A DNA stretch of 64,000 nt from Aurantimonas coralicida (GCA_011050685.1 DRFF01000058.1:19422-83421), one strand, 5' to 3'; positions 1-11,324 are shown, counted from the first letter of the stretch. The notes: a model not told the origin generated them from the sequence alone. Made by a program: numbers and translations.

Positions 1-3000
1 TCAAGGTCAGGTCAAGATCGAGTTCGCGGCCCACCTTGCCGGAGGCCCGCAGCGAGCCCTCGCCGACATTGAGCACGGCGGTTTCGAGCGACGCCGTCCC
101 GTCGGCAAAGCGGCCCGCGAGCCGAAGCGCAAGCGGCGCGACGCCGGAGCGTGCGATCGCGCCCGTCGTGATTCCGGCGCCCGACAGATCGAAAATGGCG
201 TTGGGCTCGGTGAGCGAGCCGGTCGCGGTCGCGGTCCCGGAAATCGTCCCAGACGCGTCGAGATCGGGCACGAAACCGTTGGCGAGGGCGACGGGCAGAT
301 TGTTCATCGCCAGCGCCAGGTCGAGATTTTCCCCGATCGTGCCGGAGGCTTCGAGCGAGCCGGAGCCGACCACAAGACTGGCCCGATCGAGCTTCGCCGT
401 CCCGCCGGCATAGCGGCCTGCGACGTCGAGCGTCAGCGGTTCGATTCCGGCCGCTGCGACCTGTGCCGCGGTGATGCCGGTGCCGGCAAGATCGAAAACC
501 GCCACCGGGTCGGCGCGGGTACCGTTGACGACGGCGCTGCCGGAGATTGTCCCGGACGCGTCGAGACCATCGACGAAATCATTCGCCAGCGCGACCGGCA
601 GATTCGCAAGCTCGGCCCGCAAGTCCAGCGTCTCGCCGATCGTGCCGGAGGCCTGCAGCGATCCCTCGCCAAGATCGAGCGTGGCGGATTGCAAGGTGAG
701 TGTGCTGTCGGCGTAGCGGCCGGTCGCGTCGAGTGCGATCGGCGGGATTCGGGCCGCTCGCACCTGCGCGGTCGACAACTCGCGGCCGGTGATTGCAAAG
801 GTGGCGTCGGGGCTGTCCGGTGCGCCGGTGACGGTCGCCGTCCCGGAGAGCGTGCCCTCTGCCTCCAGGCCGGAGACGAAAAGGTTGGCCACGGCTGCCG
901 GAACGCCGTCGAGGCGCAATCCAAGATCGAGGACCTCGCCGGACGAACCTTCCAGGACGATTGAGCCGGAGCCAACGGTCAGCACGAAGCCGTCGAGCAC
1001 CGTCTTGCCGTTGGCGATCCGCACCGTCGCAGCGTCGCGCAGGTTGACAGCGGCATTCGGGATATCCGCGCTGAGGCCCGAGAGCGTCAGCAGCATCGCG
1101 TCCGGCTCGAATTGGGCGGTGCCGGCCAGTTCGATCGGCGCGTCGTTGACTGTCGCATTTGCCGTCACGCCTGTGCCGCCCTGCTCCTCGGCGAAAGCGA
1201 GGGCAAGGTTACGCACGGCCACCCCGGCTGCGTCGATCGCTTCCGCGGTCACCCGACCTGTCGGTACCGGGATGCCGAGATAATCCTTGACCGACAGGTC
1301 GATGAGAGCCCCCTGGAGCGTGGTTCCAGCAACTGTCAGGCTGCGCGACGTGAGATCGGGCGCCGCGACCGGCGTTTTCTGCGCATCGACCGACAGTTCT
1401 ACTGTTCCCTTCACATCGCCAGCGGCCTTCTGCCCGCCCAGCGCCGCCAGCGGGCCGATATCGTCGATGGCGACGGTCAGTGTGCCGACCGGCGCGAAGG
1501 CGTCGGTCAGCATGAGGTCGCCGGTTACCGCGTTCGGCCCTTGCCGGATCGCCAGATCGGTGATGCGGCGGTCGCCATTGTCGAGGGTCTCGACCTTGGC
1601 GCTGCCGGACAGCGGCTGGCCGTCCAGGGTTCCGGTGATGTTGACGAAGCCGGCCGGGGAGGCGGGGTTCAGCGTGCCGCGCACTTCGACCTTGAGGTCG
1701 GCGAGCTCGCGGCCGTTGATCGACAGGCCGTTGCCCGACAGCGTCAGATCGACGTCGGGTTTTTCGACCGGCCCCTTGGCGACAAGCCGCAGTTCCGCCG
1801 CGCCGGCAAATACCGAGTTGACGGATTGCGTGTCTTCCAGCGTGCCCTGGATGTCGGCCGAGACCTCGCCGTCCATCAGGCCAGCATTACCGGTGATCTG
1901 CAGACCTGCGCCGGTCACGGCGAGTTTCTGCGCGTTGATCGCCCCGTCGGCGGCGCGGGTGAATTGCCCGGCGACGGACAGTTCTTCGCCCGCCAGCGGG
2001 ATCGCCGCCGCCGACAGCGCCGCGGTCTGGAAGCGTGAGCGCAAATTCAGGTCGAAGACCGCGAAATTCAGCGCGGCTGTGCCTTCGAGGTTCAGCGTCG
2101 CGACGTCGGTGGTCGCCTCGCTCGGCTCGAAGACGAAGCCGTTTTCGGTCAGCGCGCCGTTGGCGGCGATCTTCAGCGGGCCGTTGAGGAATCGCTCGGC
2201 GATTCCCTCAGGCGCCTCGATCGCCTGGGCCGTCGCTTCGACGGCGAGCGGTCCCTTGAAGCTGGTGAGGTTGAAGCCGGGGCTGCTGGCATCGAGGCTG
2301 ACGCCCTGCGCGACGTAGTCGTCGTAGCCCGCACGCTGCAGCTTGGCGGAGAGGCCTACGGCAGCAGCCGTGAAGGCTCCGCGCACCGTGCCGTCGAGGC
2401 GGGTGACCTGAAGGCCGGTGATGTCCGGCGGCGTCCCGAAGGAAAGGGCGATCGGGCTGCCGTCCCGCGAAGCGACGGCGAGCGTCAGATCGTTGCCGGC
2501 CCCGCCCAGATCGAGAACGCCCTTGGTCTGCAAGGCCAGGGCCTCGGAGGCGAGATCGCCCTGCTCGATGAGATAGGTGCCGTCAGCACGCAGAACCGCC
2601 TGCAGATCGAGATTGGCCCCGCCGGCGACATATTGGGAATATTGTTCCAGTACGAAGCGCTCGGCCGCGACATTGAGGGAGGCGGCGAGGCGGCGCCCGT
2701 CGGCGACGTCGTTGACCCGCGCGGTCAGCGTTGCCGCCTGCTCGCCGCCGACTGTGAGCTGGCCGTTGGCCATGAAGTCGGAGAGCGGACCCGAGCCGTT
2801 AACGACGAGATTGACCGCCGGCCGGTCCGGAATGTCGAGAAGCGTCGCCACCAGCCCGCCGGCCGGCTCGCTCGCCTTCACGTCGATCGCGAGCTGGTTT
2901 TGATCCGGCGCGTAGGACACATCGAGGGCGATCTGTCCCGGTTGGTCCAGTCGGTCGATATTGGCCTTGACGTCGAGCTTGGTCGGATCGTCGGCGAGCG

Positions 3001-3487
3001 TCAGGCTGGCGCTCGCCTTCAGTCGGGCGCGAACGCCGGCAAGCGCTTCCCCAAGCACGAATTCGTCGATGGCGAGATTGCGGATGTCGGCCGTGATCGA
3101 CGGCAGCGAGAAGCCGCCGCCCTGATCCGCCTCGCTTGTCGGCTGATCCGCCGGAAGCCGTTCCAGGACGATCTGGCCTGCGGTGAGGTTCTCGATCGAT
3201 ACGTTCGAGCGCACGAGCGCGAGCGGCGACCAGTCCATCGCCAGATTCTTTCCCGTCAGGAAGATGCCCTGCGGATCAGAGACCCTCAGGCTCTCGATCC
3301 GGATGTCACCGGTCAATGCGCCGGACAGCCCCTCGATCTCGACCGTCATCGTGTCGGAGGAAAGGAAGCTCTCGATCTGGTTGGCCAGGAACTGCTGCGC
3401 CGGAGCGGGACGGCTCGCCAGGAAGGCGGCGGCGACGCCGACGACGACTGTGGCGGCGAGCGGGGGGACGGGGTTAAAGCGGCGCAT
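1..3487 (-). CDS. tamB: Translocation and assembly module protein TamB (partial, C-terminus beyond the window)
   Basis: TamB is an inner-membrane-anchored, periplasm-spanning protein made of long beta-helical repeats. With TamA it helps insert outer-membrane proteins and is implicated in lipid transport. The frame opens with MRRFNPVPPLAATVVVG, a basic start followed by one hydrophobic anchor. Roughly 1,160 residues follow without a stop, in the repetitive style of the family (for example DIRIESLRVSDPQGIF and KLDVKANIDRL, alternating short beta-strand motifs). The start ATG overlaps the tamA stop codon (ATGA at 3484-3489), so the pair is translationally coupled. The frame is still open at base 1, so the conserved C-terminal DUF490 region is not visible. 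Identification rests on the N-terminus, the repeats and the tamA coupling. Confidence 0.9.
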   Translation of the reverse strand, partial: MRRFNPVPPLAATVVVGVAAAFLASRPAPAQQFLANQIESFLSSDTMTVEIEGLSGALTGDIRIESLRVSDPQGIFLTGKNLAMDWSPLALVRSNVSIENLTAGQIVLERLPADQPTSEADQGGGFSLPSITADIRNLAIDEFVLGEALAGVRARLKASASLTLADDPTKLDVKANIDRLDQPGQIALDVSYAPDQNQLAIDVKASEPAGGLVATLLDIPDRPAVNLVVNGSGPLSDFMANGQLTVGGEQAATLTARVNDVADGRRLAASLNVAAERFVLEQYSQYVAGGANLDLQAVLRADGTYLIEQGDLASEALALQTKGVLDLGGAGNDLTLAVASRDGSPIALSFGTPPDITGLQVTRLDGTVRGAFTAAAVGLSAKLQRAGYDDYVAQGVSLDASSPGFNLTSFKGPLAVEATAQAIEAPEGIAERFLNGPLKIAANGALTENGFVFEPSEATTDVATLNLEGTAALNFAVFDLNLRSRFQTAALSAAAIPLAGEELSVAGQFTRAADGAINAQKLAVTGAGLQITGNAGLMDGEVSADIQGTLEDTQSVNSVFAGAAELRLVAKGPVEKPDVDLTLSGNGLSINGRELADLKVEVRGTLNPASPAGFVNITGTLDGQPLSGSAKVETLDNGDRRITDLAIRQGPNAVTGDLMLTDAFAPVGTLTVAIDDIGPLAALGGQKAAGDVKGTVELSVDAQKTPVAAPDLTSRSLTVAGTTLQGALIDLSVKDYLGIPVPTGRVTAEAIDAAGVAVRNLALAFAEEQGGTGVTANATVNDAPIELAGTAQFEPDAMLLTLSGLSADIPNAAVNLRDAATVRIANGKTVLDGFVLTVGSGSIVLEGSSGEVLDLGLRLDGVPAAVANLFVSGLEAEGTLSGTATVTGAPDSPDATFAITGRELSTAQVRAARIPPIALDATGRYADSTLTLQSATLDLGEGSLQASGTIGETLDLRAELANLPVALANDFVDGLDASGTISGSAVVNGTRADPVAVFDLAGTGITAAQVAAAGIEPLTLDVAGRYAGGTAKLDRASLVVGSGSLEASGTIGENLDLALAMNNLPVALANGFVPDLDASGTISGTATATGSLTEPNAIFDLSGAGITTGAIARSGVAPLALRLAGRFADGTASLETAVLNVGEGSLRASGKVGRELDLDLTL

Positions 3488-5601
3488 CAGAAGGCTTGCC
3501 CAATGCCGGCATAGAACTGGAAGTTGGCATCGCGCGGGCCAGGGTCGAGCGGGATCGCCACGTCGAAGCGGATCGGGCCGAAGCTGGTGATGTAGCGGGC
3601 GCCGACGCCGGCGCCGATCTTGAAGTTGGAAAAGTCCGGGACGAGGTCGTCCGAGACGGTTCCGACATCGACGAACGGAACGATCTGGATGCTTTCCGTC
3701 ACCCCGATGCGGACCTCCGCCGAGGCTTCGAACAGCGACAGGCCACCGGTCGGCGTGTCGACGAAATCAGGATTGAACCCCGACCCCGGGGGCACGGTGG
3801 ACGGAAAATACGGGCCGACGGATTGAAACTCGTAGCCGCGTACCGAGCCGCCGCCGCCAGCGTAGAACCGCCGGTCGTTGGGGATGTCGAGAAGATCTGC
3901 GCCGAAGATCGTGCCATAGGCGACACGCCCGGCAAGGATGAAGCGGTCGCTCTCCGACAGCGACAGATAGCTCGACGCATCGAGGCGGGTCTTCACGAAG
4001 GGCGTTTGGGTGTTGAAGCCGTAGGTCGGCTCGACGAGCGCCTTGGCGAACAGGCCCTCGGTCGGGTTGAGCTCGTTGTCGCGGTTGTCGAACGTGTAGC
4101 TGATCGGGACGGAGACGAGCAGATATTCGCGTGTCCCGAGGAAATCGGTGATCTCCTCGTATTCGCCGCGGACGGTGGCGACGACAGTCTGGTTCCGGTC
4201 GATCTCGTACTCGACGCCGCTGGTGACGGCGAAGGAATCGCGATCATAGGCAAGCGGGTGTTCGCGCTTGGCCTCGATCGAGCCGACATAGACCGATTCC
4301 GGACCGAGCACGCCGGGCTTCTTGAAGACCAGAGAGGCGGCGTAGTCGGCGCCGTCGGTCTTGCGGCCCTGGCTGGATATCGCGGTCGCCCCGATGCGCG
4401 AGATGGATGCGTCGAGCCGGATGCTTTCGGCCCGCCCGAACAGGTTGCGGTGGCCGACATAGCCCGAGGCGCCAGCGCCTTCGGTGTTCGAATAGGTCGC
4501 GCCGATGCCGTAGAAGCCGAATTTACGTTCGCCGACCTCGACCTGGACGGGAAGCGTTCCGTCGGGTTGCTGCGCCTTGGCCTCCCTCACCGTGACGCTG
4601 GAGAAGACGCCGAGCTTGAGGAGGCGATCGCGCGCCGCGGCGAGTTCTTCCGGCGAGAAGACCTCGCCAGCCTTGACGCCTGCCATATAGGCGATGAAGC
4701 CCGGATCGACGTCTTCGGCCCCCGCGACCCAGGTTTCGCCGAACGGCACCGGATTGCCCGGCGCGATGGCGATCGAGTAATCGAGCCGATCGGTCTTGGC
4801 GTCGGCGACGATCTCGCGCCCGGTGACCGCCACGAACGGCCGGCCTTGGTCGCGGAGATCCTTGAGAAGCTTGGCTTCGCCTTTGAGGAGATCGACGGAA
4901 CGCGCCGAACTTCCCGGAGTGAGGTTGTATTCCGCCGCATCGAAGGGAACGCCCTGGGTGGAAATCGCCACGCGGCCGAGCGTGTAGAAAGGGCCGGGGC
5001 GGACGCGGATCGACACCGGGACGGGCCGAGACGTGAAGGTCGCGTCGGGCGGCAAATCCGCGATATCGCGGCCTTCGATGAAGATGTCGACCAGCCCGTC
5101 ATAGCGGGCATTCTCGAACAGGGTGGCCACCAGCCGCTTGCGGTCGGTCTTCGCCTTGGAGAGCAGCCCGAGCGAGCCGGACACTGGGTCCGCCTCGTCG
5201 GCGATGAGGGTGGAGGCGTCGCGCAGATCCTCCTCGACGGTACCGTCGTCGTCCTCGGTCGGTGCCACCGTCAGCGTGACGGTGTAGTTGACCGGGTCGA
5301 GCACCTGATCGGACGCGGCGTTTTCGTCTTCGAAGAAGGTCAGGCCGAAAATCTCGAAGGCTGCGACGGGCTGCGGAGATGCGGCGACCAGGCTGGAGCC
5401 GAGGACGATCACTGCCAGCTTGGCGAAGAGTGGGAACCTATACTGCAAGTCGCTCGCTTCCCGTCGCCACACACGCTCGCCTTGAGATCGGCGAGACAAC
5501 AAACGCCATCGAATTCGGCACGGCAGCGGCGACCATCGCGCGCAGCCGAACTCGTCCTCCTGAGTTGCCTCTAGCATTGGTGGAAATCGCTTGGATAACA
5601 A
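3487..5601 (-). CDS. tamA: Autotransporter assembly outer-membrane protein TamA (BamA/Omp85 family)
   Basis: TamA is the outer-membrane half of the TAM machinery: periplasmic POTRA domains followed by a 16-strand Omp85 barrel. A signal peptide (KLAVIVLGSSLVAASPQPVAA) precedes the mature start FEIFGLTFFE. POTRA-like segments follow (YTVTLTVAP..., PGPFYTLGRVAIST, GVKAGEVFSPEELAAARDRLLKLG). The barrel carries Omp85 motifs, including RRFYAGGGGSVRGYEFQSVG and the C-terminal FGPIRFDVAIPL, and ends in a terminal Phe. About 50 residues before the signal peptide look non-native, so the real start may be a GTG or TTG near 5448-5475. The annotated ATG is the longest option. It is upstream of and coupled to tamB. 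Confidence 0.92.
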   Translation of the reverse strand: MLSKRFPPMLEATQEDEFGCARWSPLPCRIRWRLLSRRSQGERVWRREASDLQYRFPLFAKLAVIVLGSSLVAASPQPVAAFEIFGLTFFEDENAASDQVLDPVNYTVTLTVAPTEDDDGTVEEDLRDASTLIADEADPVSGSLGLLSKAKTDRKRLVATLFENARYDGLVDIFIEGRDIADLPPDATFTSRPVPVSIRVRPGPFYTLGRVAISTQGVPFDAAEYNLTPGSSARSVDLLKGEAKLLKDLRDQGRPFVAVTGREIVADAKTDRLDYSIAIAPGNPVPFGETWVAGAEDVDPGFIAYMAGVKAGEVFSPEELAAARDRLLKLGVFSSVTVREAKAQQPDGTLPVQVEVGERKFGFYGIGATYSNTEGAGASGYVGHRNLFGRAESIRLDASISRIGATAISSQGRKTDGADYAASLVFKKPGVLGPESVYVGSIEAKREHPLAYDRDSFAVTSGVEYEIDRNQTVVATVRGEYEEITDFLGTREYLLVSVPISYTFDNRDNELNPTEGLFAKALVEPTYGFNTQTPFVKTRLDASSYLSLSESDRFILAGRVAYGTIFGADLLDIPNDRRFYAGGGGSVRGYEFQSVGPYFPSTVPPGSGFNPDFVDTPTGGLSLFEASAEVRIGVTESIQIVPFVDVGTVSDDLVPDFSNFKIGAGVGARYITSFGPIRFDVAIPLDPGPRDANFQFYAGIGQAF

Positions 5602-6018
5602 CTGGTAACCGGCGGTTGCCGGTGTTCCGGCGCGATTACACCGGCCGTTTGTGCCGAACCGGACACAGATTTGCCGTCACCCCGAGACATCCCGCCGCAC
5701 CCAGCCCGCGCGGAGGGTGGCTTTCGATCGCCAGTCCTTCGCCTCCGGTGGTCGGCCAAGCATCCGGTCCCGTCGCGGCGGGGTGTTCCCGAAGACCGGT
5801 TCCGGCGGCGTTTTTTGGATTGGTTCTGAAAAGCGCTTGAAGCGGTTCCCCGCAAAGGGCACTCTCGCCGCGGCACCGTGGCGCTCGTCCCAGAGCATCG
5901 GACCAAAGTGGAATCCGGTTTTTGGATCATTCCGATGCTCGATCCGAGAGTGCGCAATTCATTTCAACGCCCGCCGCGTGGCTGATGCGGCAGGTCGGCT
6001 GTATCCGGGAGGACTTTG
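5602..6018. other. Divergent intergenic region between tamA and the Mo-hydroxylase operon
   Basis: These 417 bases hold no convincing gene. They must carry promoters for tamA (leftward) and coxS (rightward). The right half contains the hairpin repeat at 5893-5940. A strong ribosome binding site, GGGAGGA at 6007-6013, serves coxS. Confidence 0.6.
5893..5940. repeat. Palindromic intergenic repeat of rhizobial type
   Basis: GAGCATCGGA at 5893-5902 is exactly complementary to TCCGATGCTC at 5931-5940. An inner pair (GGAATCC / GGATCATT) lies between them. From memory, very similar sequences (GCATCGG...GTGGAATCCGGTTTTxGGAT...CCGATGC) recur in intergenic regions of many Rhizobiales genomes. This is therefore probably one unit of a dispersed repeat family rather than a gene-specific site. 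Confidence 0.65.
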
Positions 6019-6507
<489 letters not shown>

Positions 6508-6607
6508 ATCGGAAGCCCGGCCCGTGGGCTGGCAAGGCGATTGAGACACGTACGCGGACGCCGCGAGGTGGTTCCGCCACGATTTCGAATACTGGGAGGT
6601 TTCGACG

Positions 6608-8953
6608 ATGGGTGTTGAAGGCATCGGCGCAAAGGTTTTGCGCAAGGAGGACCGGCGGTTCATTACCGGTCGCGGGCGTTACGTGGACGACATGACGGTT
6701 CCCGGCATGAAATACGCCGCGTTCGTGCGATCGCCCCATGGGCACGCCAGGATCACCGGCATCGATTCGGCCGCGGCGGCTTCCATGCCGGGCGTGATCG
6801 GCATTCTCACCGGTGAGCAATTGCAGGGCGACGGGATCGGCAATCTGATCTGCGGTTGGGGGGTGTCGTCCAAGGACGGCACACCGATGAAGATGGGCGC
6901 CTGGCCGGCGCTCGCCGTCGGGACGGTGCGCCACGTCGGTCAGCCGATTGCCGTGGTCGTAGCAGACACGCAGCTGCAGGCCCGTGACGCGGCCGAGGCC
7001 GTGGAGGTCTCCTATGACGAGCTTCCCACCGTCGTCAGCGCCGTCGATGCGCTGAAGGATGGGGCGCCGCAGCTTCATCCAGAAGCGCCGGGCAATCTCA
7101 TTTTCGATTGGGAACTCGGCGACAAGGCGGCGACCGACGCGGCGTTTTCCGGGGCCGCCCATGTCACCAAGCTTCACATCGTCAACAACCGCCTGGTTCC
7201 CAATCCGATGGAGCCGCGCGCCGCGCTCGGCGTCTACGATCCGGCGGAAGAGCACTATACCTGCTGGACGACTTCGCAGAACCCGCATGTCGCCCGGCTG
7301 GTGATGAGCGCCTTCTACAACGTTGCGCCGGAGCACAAGCTGCGGGTGATCGCGCCCGACGTCGGCGGCGGTTTCGGCTCCAAGATCTACATCTACCCCG
7401 AAGAGATCGTCTGCCTGTGGGCTTCCAAGCGCACCGGCGTCCCGGTCAAGTGGACCTCGGATCGCACCGAGGCGTTCCTGACCGACGCGCATGGCCGCGA
7501 CCACGTCACCGAGGTGGAGATGGCGCTCGACGCCGACCACAAGATCCTCGGCCTCAAGGTCGACACGATCGCCAATCTCGGCGCCTACATGTCGCTGTTT
7601 TCGTCGGCGACCCCGACCTATCTCTACGCGACGCTGCTCTCCGGCCAGTACGATATCCCGGCGATCCACGCCAATGTCCGGGCGGTCTACACCAACACCG
7701 TGCCCGTCGACGCCTATCGCGGCGCCGGGCGTCCTGAGGCGACCTTTGTCATCGAGCGAACGGTGGAGACGGCGGCGCGCGAACTCGGCATTTCGCCGGC
7801 GGAGCTGCGGCGCAAGAACTTCATCCGCTCCTTCCCGCACCAGACGCCGGTGATCATGGCGTATGACGCGGGCGACTTCGACGCGACGCTGGACGCGGGC
7901 ATGCAGGCTGCCGACGTCGCCGGCTTCGAGACACGGCGGGCGGAGGCCAAGCAGCGCGGCAAGCTGCGCGGCCTCGGCATGAGCTGCTACATCGAGGCCT
8001 GCGGTATCGCGCCGTCGAAGGCGGTCGGCTCGCTCGGTGCCGGCGTCGGCTTGTGGGAGTCGGCCGAGGTCCGGGTCAATCCGGTCGGGACGGTCGAGAT
8101 CCTCACCGGCTCGCACAGTCACGGCCAGGGCCATGAGACGACCTTTGCCCAGTTGGTAGCCGAGCGCTTCGGTCTGCCGGTCGACAACGTCCAGGTCATC
8201 CATGGCGACACCGACAAGGTGCAGTTCGGCATGGGCACCTACGGCTCGCGTTCTGGCGCGGTCGGCATGTCGGCGATCCACAAGGCGCTCGACAAGGTCG
8301 AGGCCAAGGCCAAGAAGATCGCCGCCCACGTTCTGGAGGCCGACGAGGGCGACATCGTCATCGAGAACGGCGAGGTGAAGGTCGCCGGCACCGACAAGAA
8401 GCTGGCCTGGCACGAGGTCTGTCTCGGCGCCTACACCGGCCACAATCTCCCCGATGGGATGGAGCCGGGCCTGAAGGAAGGGGCGTTCTACGACCCGACC
8501 AACTTCACCTTCCCGGCCGGCTGCTACATTTGCGAGGTCGAGGTCGACCCGGATACCGGAACGACCGAGATCATCCAGTTCGTCGCCGCCGACGATTTCG
8601 GCCGGGTGATCAACCCGATGATCGTCGAGGGTCAGGTGCATGGCGGTCTCGCGCAAGGGATCGGTCAGGCGCTTCTGGAAGGGGCTCATTACGACGACAC
8701 CGGCCAACTGCTGACGGCGTCCTACATGGACTATGCGATGCCGCGGGCCTGGGACCTGCCGATGTTCCAGGTTTCTACCAACGAGACCCTGTGCCCCGGC
8801 AATCCGCTCGGCATGAAGGGCTGCGGCGAGGCCGGCGCGATCGGCTCACCGCCGGCGGTGATCAACGCCATTACCGACGCAATCGGCAACAACGATCTGA
8901 GCATGCCGGCGACGCCGCAAAAGGTCTGGAAGGCGCTTCACGCGGTCGCCTGA
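6608..8953 (+). CDS. coxL: Form II CO-dehydrogenase-like molybdopterin-binding large subunit
   Basis: This is the catalytic subunit, 781 residues, binding the molybdenum-molybdopterin cytosine dinucleotide cofactor. It begins [20 protein letters not shown], as in the CoxL family. The active-site loop at about residues 368-374 reads AYRGAGR, which marks form II (BMS-type) proteins. Form I enzymes carry AYxCSFR with the cysteine that binds copper; that cysteine is absent here. Other cofactor motifs are present, including GGGFGSK and [13 protein letters not shown] near the C-terminus with the conserved catalytic Glu. Whether form II proteins oxidise CO at meaningful rates is disputed, so the substrate is unknown. 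No cox accessory genes (coxDEF, coxG) follow. Confidence 0.9.
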   Translation: MGVEGIGAKVLRKEDRRFITGRGRYVDDMTVPGMKYAAFVRSPHGHARITGIDSAAAASMPGVIGILTGEQLQGDGIGNLICGWGVSSKDGTPMKMGAWPALAVGTVRHVGQPIAVVVADTQLQARDAAEAVEVSYDELPTVVSAVDALKDGAPQLHPEAPGNLIFDWELGDKAATDAAFSGAAHVTKLHIVNNRLVPNPMEPRAALGVYDPAEEHYTCWTTSQNPHVARLVMSAFYNVAPEHKLRVIAPDVGGGFGSKIYIYPEEIVCLWASKRTGVPVKWTSDRTEAFLTDAHGRDHVTEVEMALDADHKILGLKVDTIANLGAYMSLFSSATPTYLYATLLSGQYDIPAIHANVRAVYTNTVPVDAYRGAGRPEATFVIERTVETAARELGISPAELRRKNFIRSFPHQTPVIMAYDAGDFDATLDAGMQAADVAGFETRRAEAKQRGKLRGLGMSCYIEACGIAPSKAVGSLGAGVGLWESAEVRVNPVGTVEILTGSHSHGQGHETTFAQLVAERFGLPVDNVQVIHGDTDKVQFGMGTYGSRSGAVGMSAIHKALDKVEAKAKKIAAHVLEADEGDIVIENGEVKVAGTDKKLAWHEVCLGAYTGHNLPDGMEPGLKEGAFYDPTNFTFPAGCYICEVEVDPDTGTTEIIQFVAADDFGRVINPMIVEGQVHGGLAQGIGQALLEGAHYDDTGQLLTASYMDYAMPRAWDLPMFQVSTNETLCPGNPLGMKGCGEAGAIGSPPAVINAITDAIGNNDLSMPATPQKVWKALHAVA

Positions 8954-9097
8954 CCGAGCAGAACGAACCGCCCGATGGCCGCAAAAAAGGGCCGCCGGGA
9001 GAATTTTAGGGGCTCTCTGGCCCCGTTTCGATCCGAACCATAGCGCCGCGCGGTCCTTCCGCGATTTCCGGACCCGGCGCCAGAGGGAGCAGAACCG

Positions 9098-9907
9098 ATG
9101 TACGAGACCACTTATCACCGCCCCACGTCGATCGACGAGGCCGTCAAGCTGGTCGGTGAATCCGGCGGCGAGGGAAAATTCCTCTCTGGCGGCATGACGC
9201 TGATCGCGACCATGAAGCAGCGGCTCGCCGCGCCGAGCGACCTTGTCGATCTGCGCCATATCGCCGAACTCAAGGGCATTACGGTCAACGGCAAGTCGAT
9301 CCGGATCGGCGGCGGCATGACCCATGGCGAGATCGCTGCCCATGAGGGGTTGAAGGCTGCCTGCCATGGCTTCGCCGACCTCGCTGGCCTGATCGGCGAT
9401 ATCGCCGTGCGCCACATGGGCACGATCGGCGGCTCGGTGGCGAATAACGATCCGGCGGCCGATTATCCCGCCGCCCTGAAAGCGCTTGGCGCGACGATCC
9501 ACACCAACAAGCGCGAGATCGCGGCGGACGACTTCTTCCTCGGCCTGTTCGAGACGGCGCTGGAGGAGAACGAGATCGTCACGGCGGTCTCCTTCCAAGC
9601 GCCGGATCAATGCGCCTACGAGAAGTTCCGCAATCCGGCTTCGCGCTATGCCATGTGCGGCGTCTTTGTCGCCAAGCGCGGCGGCGAGGTGAAGGTCGGC
9701 GTCACCGGCGCCAGCATGGGCGGCGCCTTCCGCTGGGAGGCCGCCGAGCAGGCGCTGTCATCGAATTTCGACGGCTCGGCCGTGGACGGGCTGTCGGTCG
9801 ACGAGGGCGACATGCTGTCGGACCTGCACGGCACGTCGGCCTATCGCGCCAACCTCGTCAAGGTCGTCACCAAGCGGGCGGTGAACAAGGCCAAATCCGC
9901 GGGCTGA
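9098..9907 (+). CDS. coxM: Mo-hydroxylase FAD-binding medium subunit
   Basis: This is the FAD subunit that passes electrons from the iron-sulfur clusters onward, 269 residues. It has the family FAD motifs SGGMTLIATMK (about residues 30-40) and TIGGSVANNDPAADYPAA (about 110-127), and the usual start with a tyrosine-rich strand (MYETTYHRPTSIDEAV). It lies 144 bases after coxL. That gap contains no gene but has a GC-rich stretch with short complementary runs. It completes the S-L-M set. Confidence 0.93.
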   Translation: MYETTYHRPTSIDEAVKLVGESGGEGKFLSGGMTLIATMKQRLAAPSDLVDLRHIAELKGITVNGKSIRIGGGMTHGEIAAHEGLKAACHGFADLAGLIGDIAVRHMGTIGGSVANNDPAADYPAALKALGATIHTNKREIAADDFFLGLFETALEENEIVTAVSFQAPDQCAYEKFRNPASRYAMCGVFVAKRGGEVKVGVTGASMGGAFRWEAAEQALSSNFDGSAVDGLSVDEGDMLSDLHGTSAYRANLVKVVTKRAVNKAKSAG

Positions 9908-9934
9908 CAGACGCAGGGCGCCAGACTGAAGATC

Positions 9935-9968
9935 GGCCGGCTGGACAAGAACGTCCGGCCGGCCTTTT
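9935..9968 (+). terminator. Rho-independent terminator after coxM
   Basis: Arms at 9935-9946 and 9953-9964 pair over 12 positions (one G-U), closing a six-base loop AAGAAC, followed by TTTTCG. It lies about 30 bases after the coxM stop and before the next transcription unit. Confidence 0.85.
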
Positions 9969-10079
9969 CGTCGCATGGACGCGGTCCACAGCCGCGTGAT
10001 CGAACCTGCGACAATGGGTCTCGCCGAGAAATCCGGAAAGTGGCTGGCGAGAACATTTCATGAACGCTATATCCGCGTC

Positions 10080-11324
10080 ATGGCCAAGACGACCCTCATC
10101 GACAAGCTCGCGATCCTCTCCGACGCCGCCAAATACGACGCGTCCTGCGCGTCCAGCGGCTCGACCCGGCGCGATTCCGCCAAGAGCAAGGGCATCGGCT
10201 CGACCGAGGGCTCGGGCATCTGCCACGCCTACGCGCCGGACGGACGCTGTATCTCGCTCCTGAAGATCCTGATGACCAATTTTTGCGTCTATGACTGCGT
10301 CTATTGCGTCAACCGCTCGTCCTCCAACGTGGCCCGGGCCCGTTTCACGGTCGAGGAAGTCGTCACGCTGACGATGGAGTTCTACAAGCGCAATTACATC
10401 GAAGGGCTGTTCCTGTCCTCCGGCATCATCCGCAACTCCGACTACACGATGGAGGAGATGGTGCGGATCGCCAGAAAGCTGCGGCTGGAGGAGAATTTCG
10501 CCGGCTACATCCATTTGAAGACGATCCCCGACGCATCGCCCGCCCTGATCGAGGAGGCGGGGCTGTTCGCCGACCGCCTGTCGATCAATATCGAGCTGCC
10601 GACCGACCTGACCCTGGAGGCACTCGCGCCGGAAAAGAAGCCGCGCGACATTCGCCGCTCGATGGGCCATCTGAGGGCCAAGATCGAGGAACACAAGGGC
10701 GAGAAAAAGGACCGAACGAAGCCGCAACGCTTCGCGCCCGGCGGCCAGTCGACCCAGATGATCATCGGCGCCGACGGCTCCGACGACGATGCCATCCTCG
10801 GCCGGTCGGAAAATCTCTACGGCAATTACCGCCTCAAGCGGGTCTATTATTCCGCCTTCTCACCGATCCCCGACGCCTCCAGCCGGCTGCCGCTCGCCAA
10901 GCCGCCGCTGATGCGCGAACATCGGCTGTATCAGGCCGACTGGCTGATGCGCTTTTATGGCTTCGACCGGGGCGAGATCGTTTCCGGCGGCGAAGGCGGG
11001 ATGCTGGATCTGGCCGTCGATCCGAAGCTCGCCTGGGCGCTGAAAAACCGCGATCGTTTTCCGGTGGACGTCAATCGCGCCGACCGGGACATGCTGTTGC
11101 GCGTGCCGGGCTTTGGAACCCGCGCGGTCAACCGCGTCCTGTCGACCCGCCGCCATCGCACACTCAGGCTCGATGACGTGGCCCGGCTCTGCCAGTCGAT
11201 CGCCAAGGTCCGGCCGTTCGTCACCGCGCTCGACTGGTCGCCGGGCGCGGCGACGGACAGCGAAGGCCTGCGCGCGCGCTTCGTGCCGAAGCAGAGATCG
11301 GCGGCGCAACTGTCGTTGTTCTGA
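10080..11324 (+). CDS. Putative DNA modification/repair radical SAM protein
   Basis: Radical SAM enzyme of the family that regularly sits beside UdgX-type proteins (TIGR03916 style), 414 residues. The cluster motif C-x3-C-x2-C is at about residues 69-76 (NFCVYDCVYCVN), preceded by the family block GSGICHAYAPDG. The C-terminus carries a helix-hairpin-helix (VNRADRDMLLRVPGFGTRAV), a DNA-binding element. The ATG at 10080 (MAKTTLIDKL) is chosen because the 35 residues before it look non-coding. It is followed immediately by the DUF4130-UdgX gene, and the two are probably co-transcribed. The substrate is unknown; repair or modification of DNA bases is an inference from the neighbour and the HhH. 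Confidence 0.9.
   Translation: MAKTTLIDKLAILSDAAKYDASCASSGSTRRDSAKSKGIGSTEGSGICHAYAPDGRCISLLKILMTNFCVYDCVYCVNRSSSNVARARFTVEEVVTLTMEFYKRNYIEGLFLSSGIIRNSDYTMEEMVRIARKLRLEENFAGYIHLKTIPDASPALIEEAGLFADRLSINIELPTDLTLEALAPEKKPRDIRRSMGHLRAKIEEHKGEKKDRTKPQRFAPGGQSTQMIIGADGSDDDAILGRSENLYGNYRLKRVYYSAFSPIPDASSRLPLAKPPLMREHRLYQADWLMRFYGFDRGEIVSGGEGGMLDLAVDPKLAWALKNRDRFPVDVNRADRDMLLRVPGFGTRAVNRVLSTRRHRTLRLDDVARLCQSIAKVRPFVTALDWSPGAATDSEGLRARFVPKQRSAAQLSLF

Noticed and set aside
3496..5574. Open frame antisense to tamA (about 690 codons)
   Set aside because: Shadow of tamA; no start context or motifs.
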